Positions 32,507-40,516 of a stretch of DNA of 64,000 nucleotides are shown piece after piece; the stretch's first letter is position 1, and every line of letters begins with the position of its first letter. Position numbers and translations under genes: made by a program. Location of the stretch: positions 36,278 through 100,277 of the forward strand of contig JAFRRT010000022.1 in the NCBI GenBank assembly GCA_017427945.1, written 5' to 3'. Below the pieces are notes generated by a model. It was not told the origin of the DNA. It worked only from the letters and a program-made list of their open reading frames with translations, and did no database searches. Origin of the DNA: Muribaculaceae bacterium. GTDB taxonomy: Bacteria > Bacteroidota > Bacteroidia > Bacteroidales > Muribaculaceae.

Positions 32507-35080
32507 CTAATTCTGGGTGCCGCCCAGGATGATGTCGATGATGGCGTTGATGTCAGCGATGTTGACTTCGCCATCACCGTTCACGTCACCTGAAGAGGTG
32601 TTACTATTTCCGCCTAATATAATGTCGATGACGGCATTCACGTCAGCAATATTGACCTCACGGTCGCCATTCACGTCGCCCGGCTGAGTTTCAGGGATTA
32701 AGTCATCCACAATCTGCCCAAAATAGGGATACCAGTTCTCGTCAGCCCGGTAGGCGTCAGCCGTCCCCTGCAGCACATGAAGCGTGCGACCAGAGTAATC
32801 ACCATTATCCAAATAGAATTGTCTATTCCCGTTCGATACCCTCGAGATGTCAGCAATGTAGCAATACACATCCGTCAGGCCGCAACCATAGAACGCTCTT
32901 TCGCCAATGGAGGTGACGGATTTGCCAATCGTCACGCTCGTCAGGCCGCAGTACTCGAATGCCGAGGCACCGATTGAAGTGACGGAGTTTGGAATGGTGA
33001 TGCTTGTCAGGCCCCAGCAGCCAGCGAACGCTGAATAGCCGATGTAAGTGACGGAATTCCCAATCTCCACGTTTGACAGGCGACGGCAAAACCTGAACGC
33101 ATTATCTCCAATATTAGTGACGGAATTCCCAATTGTCACGCTTGTCAGGCTGCTACAATCATAGAACGCTTTTTCGCCGATGGAAGTGACGGAATTCCCA
33201 ATCTCCACGCTTGTCAGGCCGCTGCACTCAGCGAATGCCGCGTCACCCATTGAAATAACGGAGTTTGGAATGGTGATATTGGTCAGTCCGCTGCAGTTCT
33301 CGAATGCCGCGTCACCGATTGAAGTAACAGAGTTTGGAATGGTGATGCTTGTCAGAACACTGCAACCAGAGAACGCATAATCGCCAATGGTAGTGACAGA
33401 AGTCCCCATCGTCACGCTCGACAATTTAGGTAAATCGTATGCAAAATAATCGGGTATCTTCTGTACGCTATCACCTATGATGATGGTCGAGATATTTAAT
33501 TTATATAAACCACTTTCACCTGCTGTTAAACTGAAATTGGCACATGAAACAGCATTAAAAATAAGTGTATCCAATAACGTGCAACGTTGGAATGCACATT
33601 CGCCGATGGAGGTGACGGATTTGCCAATCGTAACGCTTGTCATACTATTGTTAGAATAGAACGCTCTTTCGCCGATGGTAGTGACGGAATTCGGAATCTC
33701 CACGCTCGTAAGCCTACTGCAACCCATGAAGGCACATTCGCCAATGGAAATGACGGAATTCGGGATTGTCACGCTCGTCAATTTTGAGAAACAGTATGCA
33801 AAATAGGCTGGAATCTTCTGTACACTATTACCAATATTGACAGTCGAGATATTATTTAAGTAATAGAAAGGACTATCGTCTCCTGTTGTACCGTATTCAG
33901 TGCACTCTACTGCATTGAAATTGAGGGTATCCAATGATGTGCAACAAGCGAACGCATTTTTGCCGATGGAGGTGACGGAATTGCCAATCGTCACGCTGGT
34001 CAGGCCGCTGCAACCATAGAACGCATTTTCTCCAATATTAGTGACGGAATTCGGAATCTCCACGCTTGTCAGGCCGCTGCAACCACCGAACGCTTCGTAG
34101 CCGATGGAAGTGACGGAATTCCCAATCTCCACGCTTGTCAGGCCGCTGCAATCCACAAAGGCACATTTGCCGATGGAAATGACGGAATTCCCAATCTCCA
34201 CGCTCGTTAGGCCACTGCAACCACTGAACGCTTGATCTCCAATATTAGTGACGGAATTCGGAATCTCCACGCTCGTCAGGCCACTGCAACCACCGAATGC
34301 AGCATAGCCGATGGAGGTGACGGAAGTCCCAATCGTCACGCTCGTCAGACCACTGCAATTAGAGAACGTATATTCGTCGATGGCGGTGACGGAATCCGGA
34401 ATGGTCACGCTCGTCAGACGACTGCAACCCTCGAACGCTGAAGCGCCGATGGTAGTGACGGTATTCGGGATTGTCACGCCCGTCAGGCCACTGCACCAAT
34501 AGAACGCAGAACATGCGATACCTTTCGTACCATCAGTTATAATGATATGCGTCCCTTCTGGCATCGTGCCTTTGTACTTATAGGCCACCAACCCAGCGTA
34601 AACAAGACCATCGGGTTGATTATCAAACCACTCCGTATTTTCAAACGCATCCCTGCCGATGTAAGTGACGGAATTCGGTATCGTCACGCTCCGCAGGTAA
34701 TAGCAACCACCGAACGCATATTCGCCAATGGAGGTGACGGAATTCGGTATCGTCACGCTCCGCAGGCCGCTGCAATGACTGAACGCCTCACCACCGATGG
34801 AAGTGACGGAATTCGGTATCGTCACGCTCCTCAGGCCGCTGCAATATCTGAACGCAGCATTGCCGATGGAAGTGACGGAGAAAGTGGTTCCATTGTAGGT
34901 AACAGTAGCCGGGATGACGACAGAGCCTGAATACCCACCATTGGCCCCATTGTTGGTCACAGTGGCTTCGTTGCCGTTGATGTTGTAGTAGATGCCGTCC
35001 ACCTCGAAGTCGTAGGCCACGGCAGAGGCCGGCAGCATCAGTGCCAGCAGCAGGAGGGAAAAGCGGAAAAGTTGTTTCAT
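32507..35080 (-). CDS. BspA-like leucine-rich repeat surface protein with dockerin repeats, copy 1
   Basis: An 857-residue exported protein. The signal peptide is MKQLFRFSLLLLALMLPASA; a beta module (YDFEVDGIYYNINGNEATVT) precedes more than 20 LRR_5 repeats of about 23 residues (AFxGCSGLTSVTIPNSVTSIG), interrupted in places by longer inserts such as CTSLDTLNFNAVECTEYG. The end has a cap (YSGRTLHVLQGTADAYRADE) and two dockerin-like repeats (GDVNGDREVNIADVNAVIDI and GDVNGDGEVNIADINAIIDI). The frame stays open far upstream through tRNA-Phe, but the ATG at 35080 starts the signal peptide and is clearly the real start. A TATCTTTG -7 box (minus) is at 35141-35148. Confidence 0.92.
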   Translation of the reverse strand: MKQLFRFSLLLLALMLPASAVAYDFEVDGIYYNINGNEATVTNNGANGGYSGSVVIPATVTYNGTTFSVTSIGNAAFRYCSGLRSVTIPNSVTSIGGEAFSHCSGLRSVTIPNSVTSIGEYAFGGCYYLRSVTIPNSVTYIGRDAFENTEWFDNQPDGLVYAGLVAYKYKGTMPEGTHIIITDGTKGIACSAFYWCSGLTGVTIPNTVTTIGASAFEGCSRLTSVTIPDSVTAIDEYTFSNCSGLTSVTIGTSVTSIGYAAFGGCSGLTSVEIPNSVTNIGDQAFSGCSGLTSVEIGNSVISIGKCAFVDCSGLTSVEIGNSVTSIGYEAFGGCSGLTSVEIPNSVTNIGENAFYGCSGLTSVTIGNSVTSIGKNAFACCTSLDTLNFNAVECTEYGTTGDDSPFYYLNNISTVNIGNSVQKIPAYFAYCFSKLTSVTIPNSVISIGECAFMGCSRLTSVEIPNSVTTIGERAFYSNNSMTSVTIGKSVTSIGECAFQRCTLLDTLIFNAVSCANFSLTAGESGLYKLNISTIIIGDSVQKIPDYFAYDLPKLSSVTMGTSVTTIGDYAFSGCSVLTSITIPNSVTSIGDAAFENCSGLTNITIPNSVISMGDAAFAECSGLTSVEIGNSVTSIGEKAFYDCSSLTSVTIGNSVTNIGDNAFRFCRRLSNVEIGNSVTYIGYSAFAGCWGLTSITIPNSVTSIGASAFEYCGLTSVTIGKSVTSIGERAFYGCGLTDVYCYIADISRVSNGNRQFYLDNGDYSGRTLHVLQGTADAYRADENWYPYFGQIVDDLIPETQPGDVNGDREVNIADVNAVIDIILGGNSNTSSGDVNGDGEVNIADINAIIDIILGGTQN

Positions 35081-35198
35081 TGTCGTATATTGTTTAAGTT
35101 GATAACGATTGATAGCAGCACTGCTTAAAGGTTTGACCCACAAAGATAATAAAGATTTTTCAATTCTTATCACAGGCATGCCCATTTTCCATACATCC

Positions 35199-35262
35199 AA
35201 AAGAAAAACGGCCGGCTGCACGGGCAGTCGGTCGCTTCGTGTTTTTGATGTGGTACCTCCGG
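35199..35262 (-). terminator. tRNA-Phe terminator (unit c)
   Basis: Hairpin 35209-35234 with TTTTTCTTTT on the minus strand, directly after tRNA-Phe and overlapping its last 12 bases. It is the reference copy for units a and b. Confidence 0.75.
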
Positions 35263-35322
35263 GGATCGAACCAGGGACACGCGGATTTTCAGTCCACTGC
35301 TCTACCACTGAGCTAAGGTACC
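35251..35322 (-). tRNA. tRNA-Phe (GAA)
   Basis: A 72-nt cloverleaf can be drawn: acceptor GGTACCT/AGGTACC plus discriminator A, D-arm GCTC/GAGC, anticodon stem GTGGA/TCCGC with loop CTGAAAA (anticodon GAA), and T-loop TTCGATC. CCA is not encoded. The T-stem is CCTGG against CCCGG, so it has a T-C mismatch in the middle. Confidence 0.9.
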
Positions 35323-35426
35323 TTTTCAAAAGCGAGTGCAAAGATACGTCGGATTTTTGACGTGACCAAATTTTTTCTGAGATTTTTGAAAAAAAACTTT
35401 GAGACAGAGCATTTTTGGGTAAGTGC

Positions 35427-35458
35427 ATTGGGCGGCAGTCAAAAAAGCAGTAAATTCG
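35427..35458 (+). promoter_or_regulatory. Promoter ATTG-N20-TAAATTCG
   Basis: The -7 box at 35451-35458 matches TAnnTTTG at 7 of 8 positions and the -33 (35427-35430) at 3 of 4. It faces the DUF2851 gene. Confidence 0.5.
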
Positions 35459-35493
35459 CATCCGGTACATTGTTATAAGGTGAACGACGCGTG

Positions 35494-36777
35494 ATGGAAG
35501 GGCTTTTGCAATACATCTGGCAACACAGGCTGTGGCTAAGCGAGGACATGGTGACCAATGACGGTCGCAAGGTCCGCGTCATTGACCCCGGGCTGCTCAA
35601 TACTGACGCCGGGCCCGACTTTTTCAACGCCAAGGTGGAGATTGACGGGCACCTGTGGGTGGGCAATGTCGAGATCCATGTGCGCGCCAGCGACTGGAAG
35701 CGCCACCACCACGACGAGGACCCGGCCTATGACAGCGTCATCCTGCACGTTGTCGAGAAGGACGATGCACCTGTGCAGCGCATCAACGGCGAACTCATCC
35801 CGCAGGTGGAGTTGCGTGTATCGCCGCGATTCAACGAGTGTTATGACCGCCTGGTCAACGCCACGGTGGAACTGCCCTGTGCGGCACGCCTCAAGGAGGT
35901 GCCCAGCCTGACTGTTACCGAGTGGATTGAAGCGTTGGCATTTGAACGGCTGCACGGCAAGGTGGACCGCGTGCGGGAACTGTATGACAGGTACAACGGC
36001 AGCTGGGAAGATATCTGCTATGTGATGCTGGCCAGGACGCTGGGCTTCGGCATCAACAACGATGCCTTTGAGCGGCTAGCGAGAGTGACACCGTTGCGCC
36101 TGCTGCACAAGCACAGCGACTCCATCACGCAAGTCGAGGCTTTGCTCTTTGGCCAGGCTGGACTGTTGAATGGCAGCCACGACAACGACAGCTATTACCA
36201 GCAGCTCACCCGAGAATATGCCTTCCTCGCCAACAAATTCTCACTGCACCCCATCGAGGGATCGGCATGGCGGTTGTTCCGCAGCCGTCCCCAAAATTTC
36301 CCCTATCGCCGCATCGCTCTGCTTGCCCAGTTTGTGCATGGCGGCTTTAACCTGATGAACGACATCCTCACCGCGGCGGGTGACGCCAAGGCCTTGCGCC
36401 AACTGTTCGACATCGAGCTGAGCGGCTACTGGACGACGCACTACAGCTTCGGCAAGCCGTCGCCAGGTGCCGGGCGTGCCCTGAGCAACAGCAGCATCGA
36501 CATTGTGCTCATCAACACCGTTGCCCCACTCTACTATGCCCGTGGCGAGATGACCGACGACAACGAGATGATTGACTGTGCCGTTGCCCTGCTCGAAGAC
36601 CTCCGCCCCGAGAAAAACAGCATCGTGACCATGTTCAGCAATGCCGGCATCAGGTGTGACGATGCCCTCACCAGCCAAGCCCTCATCCAGCTACGCCGCA
36701 ACTACTGCGAGGCCCGCAAGTGCATCTACTGCCGCCTGGGCCACCGCCTGCTTGCCACCGACGCCCGCACCACATAA
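35494..36777 (+). CDS. DUF2851 family protein
   Basis: A 427-residue cytoplasmic protein that matches the DUF2851 family of Bacteroidota. Typical stretches are the opening LLQYIWQHRLWLSEDMVTNDG, DPGLLNTDAGPDFFNAKVEIDG, WVGNVEIHVRASDWKRH, YDSVILHVVEKDD, and a Cys-bearing C-terminus (NYCEARKCIYCRLGHRLL). The first half looks nuclease-like in its GxDFxxAxV and VEIH strands, reminiscent of restriction-type folds, but activity is not known. The ATG at 35494 is preferred over the GTG three bases upstream. Confidence 0.9.
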   Translation: MEGLLQYIWQHRLWLSEDMVTNDGRKVRVIDPGLLNTDAGPDFFNAKVEIDGHLWVGNVEIHVRASDWKRHHHDEDPAYDSVILHVVEKDDAPVQRINGELIPQVELRVSPRFNECYDRLVNATVELPCAARLKEVPSLTVTEWIEALAFERLHGKVDRVRELYDRYNGSWEDICYVMLARTLGFGINNDAFERLARVTPLRLLHKHSDSITQVEALLFGQAGLLNGSHDNDSYYQQLTREYAFLANKFSLHPIEGSAWRLFRSRPQNFPYRRIALLAQFVHGGFNLMNDILTAAGDAKALRQLFDIELSGYWTTHYSFGKPSPGAGRALSNSSIDIVLINTVAPLYYARGEMTDDNEMIDCAVALLEDLRPEKNSIVTMFSNAGIRCDDALTSQALIQLRRNYCEARKCIYCRLGHRLLATDARTT

Positions 36778-36810
36778 AGAACGCGCACCTACACTGGGTG
36801 TCGATGCGCG
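36774..36810. terminator. Bidirectional hairpin terminator
   Basis: CGCGCA (36782-36787) pairs with TGCGCG (36805-36810), with ACAC/GTGT inside. On the minus strand it is followed by TTCTTTATG. It ends the DUF2851 gene and could end the candidate minus-strand RNA. Confidence 0.55.
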
Positions 36811-37020
36811 CTGCATATTCAATCAATCATCCTATTAATAAAACCCAAAAGCTTGTCCGTGATTACTGTCACGTCGCCAATGGGATATCAGGGGGCAGTG
36901 AATTGACCTTTTGTTACTCTATGCATTGTCTCTCGTATAATATATATATTGTGTACATCATCCTTGATATCTTCATCATGGTCAAGACGAGACTGCCCCT
37001 GAGTATGCCCGGATTTTTTG
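36811..37020 (-). ncRNA. Candidate structured small RNA
   Basis: A 457-bp gap between DUF2851 and PBP1A has a leftward promoter (37028-37059) with no gene in front of it. The transcript would fold with nested stems: 36889-36899 with 36992-37001 (GC-rich, 10 bp), 36903-36908 with 36980-36985, and a separate hairpin 36858-36862 with 36869-36873, ending at the hairpin 36782-36810. No coding frame longer than 21 codons fits. Length would be about 200-240 nt. This is inference from pairing only; a 6S-like (Bacteroidales-1) RNA is one possibility. Confidence 0.35.
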
Positions 37021-37027
37021 TCCTGTG

Positions 37028-37059
37028 CAAATGTATATCTCAGGAGAAAGTCGCCACAA
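37028..37059 (-). promoter_or_regulatory. Leftward promoter CTTG-N20-TACATTTG
   Basis: On the minus strand, TACATTTG (37028-37035 as CAAATGTA on plus) and CTTG (37056-37059) have a 20-bp spacer. It fires into a non-coding region. Confidence 0.55.
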
Positions 37060-37080
37060 GTTTTTTTTGCTGAAAAATGA

Positions 37081-37126
37081 AAAGTGTAAAATTTTTTTAC
37101 ACTAAAGTGTCTATTTTTTTTACACT
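37081..37126. repeat. Tandem 23-bp palindromic elements (locus 3)
   Basis: Two adjacent 23-bp units (37081-37103 and 37104-37126), each AAAGTGT-N11-ACACT, follow the same pattern as at 15895-15940. They lie 22 bp upstream of the -33 of the leftward promoter. Confidence 0.65.
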
Positions 37127-37143
37127 TTTGCCAAAATCGGGGT

Positions 37144-37186
37144 AAAAAACGGGTCGAAAGCCAAAGTGAACATTGACTTTCGACCC
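37144..37186 (-). terminator. Intrinsic terminator of PBP1A gene
   Basis: GGGTCGAAAG (37151-37160) pairs perfectly with CTTTCGACCC (37177-37186) and is followed on the minus strand by GTTTTTTA. Confidence 0.9.
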
Positions 37187-37234
37187 TTGATTTTGTCTTG
37201 TTTCAGTCAGTCAAAAAAGACCGACGGGATGCAT

Positions 37235-39661
37235 TTAGATGGAATCGGGGATAGCGGGTTCCTCCAATTTCTCGTCAGGATTGATGTCGTCGGTGAGGGG
37301 GATTGTCAAGGAATCCTCGTCAAAGTCGAGCATTGTCGTGTCGAACTCTTCGACAGGCCCTATTGCCGAGCAGCCTTGATAAAGTGCGGCATCAATCGGT
37401 TCCTTAGCGGGCTCAAAGCGCCTGTGGTAATGCTGGAACAGCGGATCGCTCAACACAAGCTGCAGGAAGCGGCCGCAAATGGGCAATGCCGTGCGGCTGC
37501 CCTGTCCCAAGGCACCCCAGCGGAAGTGAATCTGGCGGTACTCGCCGCCCACCCAGGAGCCGCAGACCAGTCCAGGCGACACAGCGACAAACCACGCGTC
37601 GGCATGGCGGTTGCTCGTGCCCGTCTTGCCACCCAGGTCCACGTCATAGAGCGGCCGGGTGATATAGCCGTTAAGTGCCATCGCCGTACCTCCAGCATCG
37701 GTGCGGCAAGCCATGAGCATCTGCTGCATCAGGTAGGCCGAGCGGTAAGTCATTGCCCGCTGCTGTTGCTCGGGTGCCCGGTAAATCTCCTTGCCGTCGC
37801 GGTCAACAATGCGGGTGACAATGACAGGATCGTGGCGCATACCGTCGTTGACCACGGTACAGTAGGCATTGACAAGCTCCATCAGGTCCACATCGCTCGC
37901 ACCCAGCGACAGCGCCGGCCGGGCCTCCATCGGCGACTTGATGCCCATGTCACGGGCAAGCTGGGCAATCTCGCTGAAGCCCACCTCGTTGCCCACCCTC
38001 ACGGTGACGCTGTTGATACTCTGGGCAAAGGCGGCACGCAGTGTCATGTCAGCTCCCGAGAAAGTGCCATTGGCGTTAGTGGGCCGCCAGTGCTCCATCT
38101 CGTGTTTTTCCTCGTTGAACACCAGCGTGTCGATATACTCGTCGCGGCGGCGGTCACATGGCACAAGGCCACGCTCCATCGCCATGGCATAGACAAAGAG
38201 TTTAAAGGTCGAGCCTGGCTGATGCTTGGCGCGCACCTTGTCATACTTCCATGTGTCGAAATCCACGTCGCCCACCCAAGCCTTGACATGACCGTTCTCA
38301 GGCTCCATGGCAATGAAGCCGCAGTGCATGAAGTGGAGCATGTAGCGAATCGAGTCCATCGAACTCATCTCCATATACAGCGAGTCATTCTCGTAGTCGA
38401 ACAGATGGACCATGTGGGGCTGGTTCATGTAATAATTCACCGAGTCCAGGTCGTTGGGATAACGCGCAAGCAACTCATGATAGACGGGGGTGTTGCGGGC
38501 CTTGTCCTCGACGAAGTTGGCGATGGGCTGGTTGTTGTCGTCGAGCCAGCAGTCCTGAGTACCCCAGTGGCTCTTGAAGCTCTGCTGCACCACCTTCATC
38601 TTCTCGCTCACGGCCTGTTCGGCATACTCCTGCATCTTGGAGTCGAGTGTGGTGTAAATCTTGAGGCCGTCGCGCTCGAGGTCGAGCTTCAGGTCGTTGA
38701 CCTTGGCAATTTCTTCAATCTCGCGTGCCACGGCTTCCCTGAAGTAGGGAGCGACACCGGCATAATTGGTTTCAAGCGTGTACTTCAGGTCGATGGGCAG
38801 CGACGACACCGAGTCGTATTGCGCCTGGGTGAGGTCACCGCGCGACACCATATTCTTAAGTACCTGGTTGCGGCGCCTGAGGCTGTTCTTGGGATTGATG
38901 CGCGGGTTGTAAGTGCTGGTTGCCTTGAGCAGGCCGACAAGCACGGCACTCTCCTCGAGCTTGAGGTTACGCGGCGTGTTCTTGAAATAGGTGTTTGCCG
39001 CCGTCTTGATGCCGTAGGCATTGCTGCCGAAGTCCACCGTGTTGGCATACATCTCGAGGATTTCCTGCTTGCTGTAGAACATCTCCAGCTTGGTTGCGAT
39101 AATCCACTCCTTGCTCTTCATGATAAGCATCTTCACGCCCGGTATATAGCCAAGCAGACCAGTGGAGTAATCGCTACGGGTGCGGAACATGTTCTTCACC
39201 AGCTGCTGTGTGATGGTGCTAGCACCACGCGGACGCCCGTGCAGCACCAAGTCCTTGAGAGCGGCACCCAAGCCGCCGAAGTCTATGCCGTGGTGGCTGT
39301 AGAAGCGCTCGTCCTCGGTATCGATGAGCACGGTAAAGAACTGCGGGTTGATCGAGTCATAGGGCACCGGCGTACGGTTCTCGTCATAGTACTTGCCTAT
39401 GGTCTTCCCGTCGGCACTGTAGAGGTAACTTGCCTCGGGGTTGCGTGGATGCATGATGCTATAGGTGCTCGGCGACTTGCCGAAGAGCCAGAACAGGTTG
39501 ATATCGACAGCTACCAGATAGAGCAAGAACAAGACGATGAACGTTCCCAGCGCCGCCAAGGTCTTGGCCCACCAGGGTCTGCCGCGATACAATCCCTTGT
39601 ACCACACCTTAAAGCGGTGCCAATTGCGGGTGATGATATTACCAGATTTCTTTTCGTTCAT
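37235..39661 (-). CDS. Class A penicillin-binding protein (PBP1A type)
   Basis: An 808-residue bifunctional peptidoglycan synthase. A cytoplasmic tail and one membrane helix (about 33-53) anchor it. The glycosyltransferase domain (about 80-260) has DTEDERFYSHHGID with the catalytic Glu, and GASTITQQLVKNM. The transpeptidase domain (about 445-760) has the active Ser in QPGSTFKLF (Ser484), the SxN motif near 548 and the KTGTS box. It extends glycan strands and crosslinks them in the periplasm. It follows the glycosyltransferase gene by 42 bp and may share its promoters. Length fits the PBP1A/PBP1C group; PonA or PbpF would be equally valid names. Confidence 0.94.
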   Translation of the reverse strand: MNEKKSGNIITRNWHRFKVWYKGLYRGRPWWAKTLAALGTFIVLFLLYLVAVDINLFWLFGKSPSTYSIMHPRNPEASYLYSADGKTIGKYYDENRTPVPYDSINPQFFTVLIDTEDERFYSHHGIDFGGLGAALKDLVLHGRPRGASTITQQLVKNMFRTRSDYSTGLLGYIPGVKMLIMKSKEWIIATKLEMFYSKQEILEMYANTVDFGSNAYGIKTAANTYFKNTPRNLKLEESAVLVGLLKATSTYNPRINPKNSLRRRNQVLKNMVSRGDLTQAQYDSVSSLPIDLKYTLETNYAGVAPYFREAVAREIEEIAKVNDLKLDLERDGLKIYTTLDSKMQEYAEQAVSEKMKVVQQSFKSHWGTQDCWLDDNNQPIANFVEDKARNTPVYHELLARYPNDLDSVNYYMNQPHMVHLFDYENDSLYMEMSSMDSIRYMLHFMHCGFIAMEPENGHVKAWVGDVDFDTWKYDKVRAKHQPGSTFKLFVYAMAMERGLVPCDRRRDEYIDTLVFNEEKHEMEHWRPTNANGTFSGADMTLRAAFAQSINSVTVRVGNEVGFSEIAQLARDMGIKSPMEARPALSLGASDVDLMELVNAYCTVVNDGMRHDPVIVTRIVDRDGKEIYRAPEQQQRAMTYRSAYLMQQMLMACRTDAGGTAMALNGYITRPLYDVDLGGKTGTSNRHADAWFVAVSPGLVCGSWVGGEYRQIHFRWGALGQGSRTALPICGRFLQLVLSDPLFQHYHRRFEPAKEPIDAALYQGCSAIGPVEEFDTTMLDFDEDSLTIPLTDDINPDEKLEEPAIPDSI

Positions 39662-39703
39662 GTATATCGTAAAGGTTGATTAGTTCTATAGGATTTGCCG
39701 GCA

Positions 39704-40459
39704 TCATTGCTTGTTGGCACTGCCGCGCAGACGGCGCTTCAAGTAGCGCGGAATAAAGCTCAGGTGGGCGAGCGTTGCCCGCTGCGTGCCGTAGTGGCGG
39801 CACATGATGCGGTAGCGTTCCCACAACGAGGAGCGGTGGTGGCGGGTGGTCATGCCGTCGGCAAGATAGCTGATGATGGGGTCACGGCCCGCATAGACGT
39901 TGGTCCGCGACTTTTTCAACACCTTGATGCACCAGTCATAGTCGGCGCTAAAGCGGTATTGCAGGTCATACTGCGGAACCAGGTCACGACGCGCCACAAA
40001 GGCCTGATGACAGACCACCATCCCGTTAAGGAAACTGGAGGCCGTCAGCCGCTTGGGGGCAGTGAGGTGACGTTTCCCGACCACTTCGCGCGAGGCATCG
40101 ACCAGCTGTGTCTGACCATAGACGATCCCGGGATTCCCCTCGGTGAGCATCGCCAGACGCGCCAGCACTGTATCGGAGGCAAAGGCATCCCCGGCGTTCA
40201 GGAAAATGAGATAGCGCCCGCGGGCACGCGCCATGCCCTTGTTCATGGCATCATACAGACCGTTGTCGGGCTCGCTGAAGACGCGCAACGAGGCAATGGA
40301 GGTCTCACGCACGATTTTCAGCGTATCATCGGTCGATGCGCCATCGATGATAAGCATCTCATAATCAGAGCTTGTCTGCCTCCGTACGCTCTCTAAGGTC
40401 GGTGCGATGACATCGGCAGCATTCCATGTGACGGTAATGATGGAAAAAAGAGGATCCAT
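39704..40459 (-). CDS. Family 2 glycosyltransferase
   Basis: A 251-residue GT-A fold enzyme. It has FSIITVTWNAADVIAPTLESV at the N-terminus, DGASTDDTLKIV, and the nucleotide-sugar binding RVFSEPDNGLYDAMNKGMARARGRYLIFLNAGD, with the DXD-like acid pair replaced by NAGD. The middle and C-terminus are of the kind found in cell-envelope polysaccharide glycosyltransferases (YRFSADYDW). It probably adds a sugar to a lipid-linked glycan in the cytoplasm. A duplicated promoter lies upstream (40486-40598). PBP1A follows. Confidence 0.9.
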   Translation of the reverse strand: MDPLFSIITVTWNAADVIAPTLESVRRQTSSDYEMLIIDGASTDDTLKIVRETSIASLRVFSEPDNGLYDAMNKGMARARGRYLIFLNAGDAFASDTVLARLAMLTEGNPGIVYGQTQLVDASREVVGKRHLTAPKRLTASSFLNGMVVCHQAFVARRDLVPQYDLQYRFSADYDWCIKVLKKSRTNVYAGRDPIISYLADGMTTRHHRSSLWERYRIMCRHYGTQRATLAHLSFIPRYLKRRLRGSANKQ

Positions 40460-40485
40460 GCCTAACTAATGGTTTTAACTGGACG

Positions 40486-40516
40486 CAAAATTAGTGCAAG
40501 TCATGGACAGAACAAA
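40486..40516 (-). promoter_or_regulatory. Promoter P1 of the glycosyltransferase gene
   Basis: On the minus strand, a perfect TTTG-N19-TAATTTTG (-7 at 40486-40493, -33 at 40513-40516). It lies about 27 bp upstream of the start codon. Confidence 0.75.

Noticed and set aside
32507-35080. CRISPR-like regular repeats
   Set aside because: The period is about 69 bp and in frame; it encodes leucine-rich repeats, without unique spacers.
30602-35262. A complete integrative element at tRNA-Phe
   Set aside because: Repeated tRNA tails are seen, but no integrase, relaxase or replication gene is present; only a cassette or tandem duplication is proposed.
35081-35470. N-terminal extension of the BspA-like protein by 130 residues
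   Set aside because: The extension is translated from the tRNA-Phe gene and lies before a good signal peptide, so it is not part of the protein.
36900-36979. A 21-codon minus-strand frame inside the candidate RNA
   Set aside because: It lies within the nested stems and has no ribosome-binding context; RNA structure explains the region better.
37166-39679. A long plus-strand frame opposite PBP1A
   Set aside because: The minus frame has all penicillin-binding protein motifs; the plus frame is low-complexity His/Val/Leu-rich antisense.
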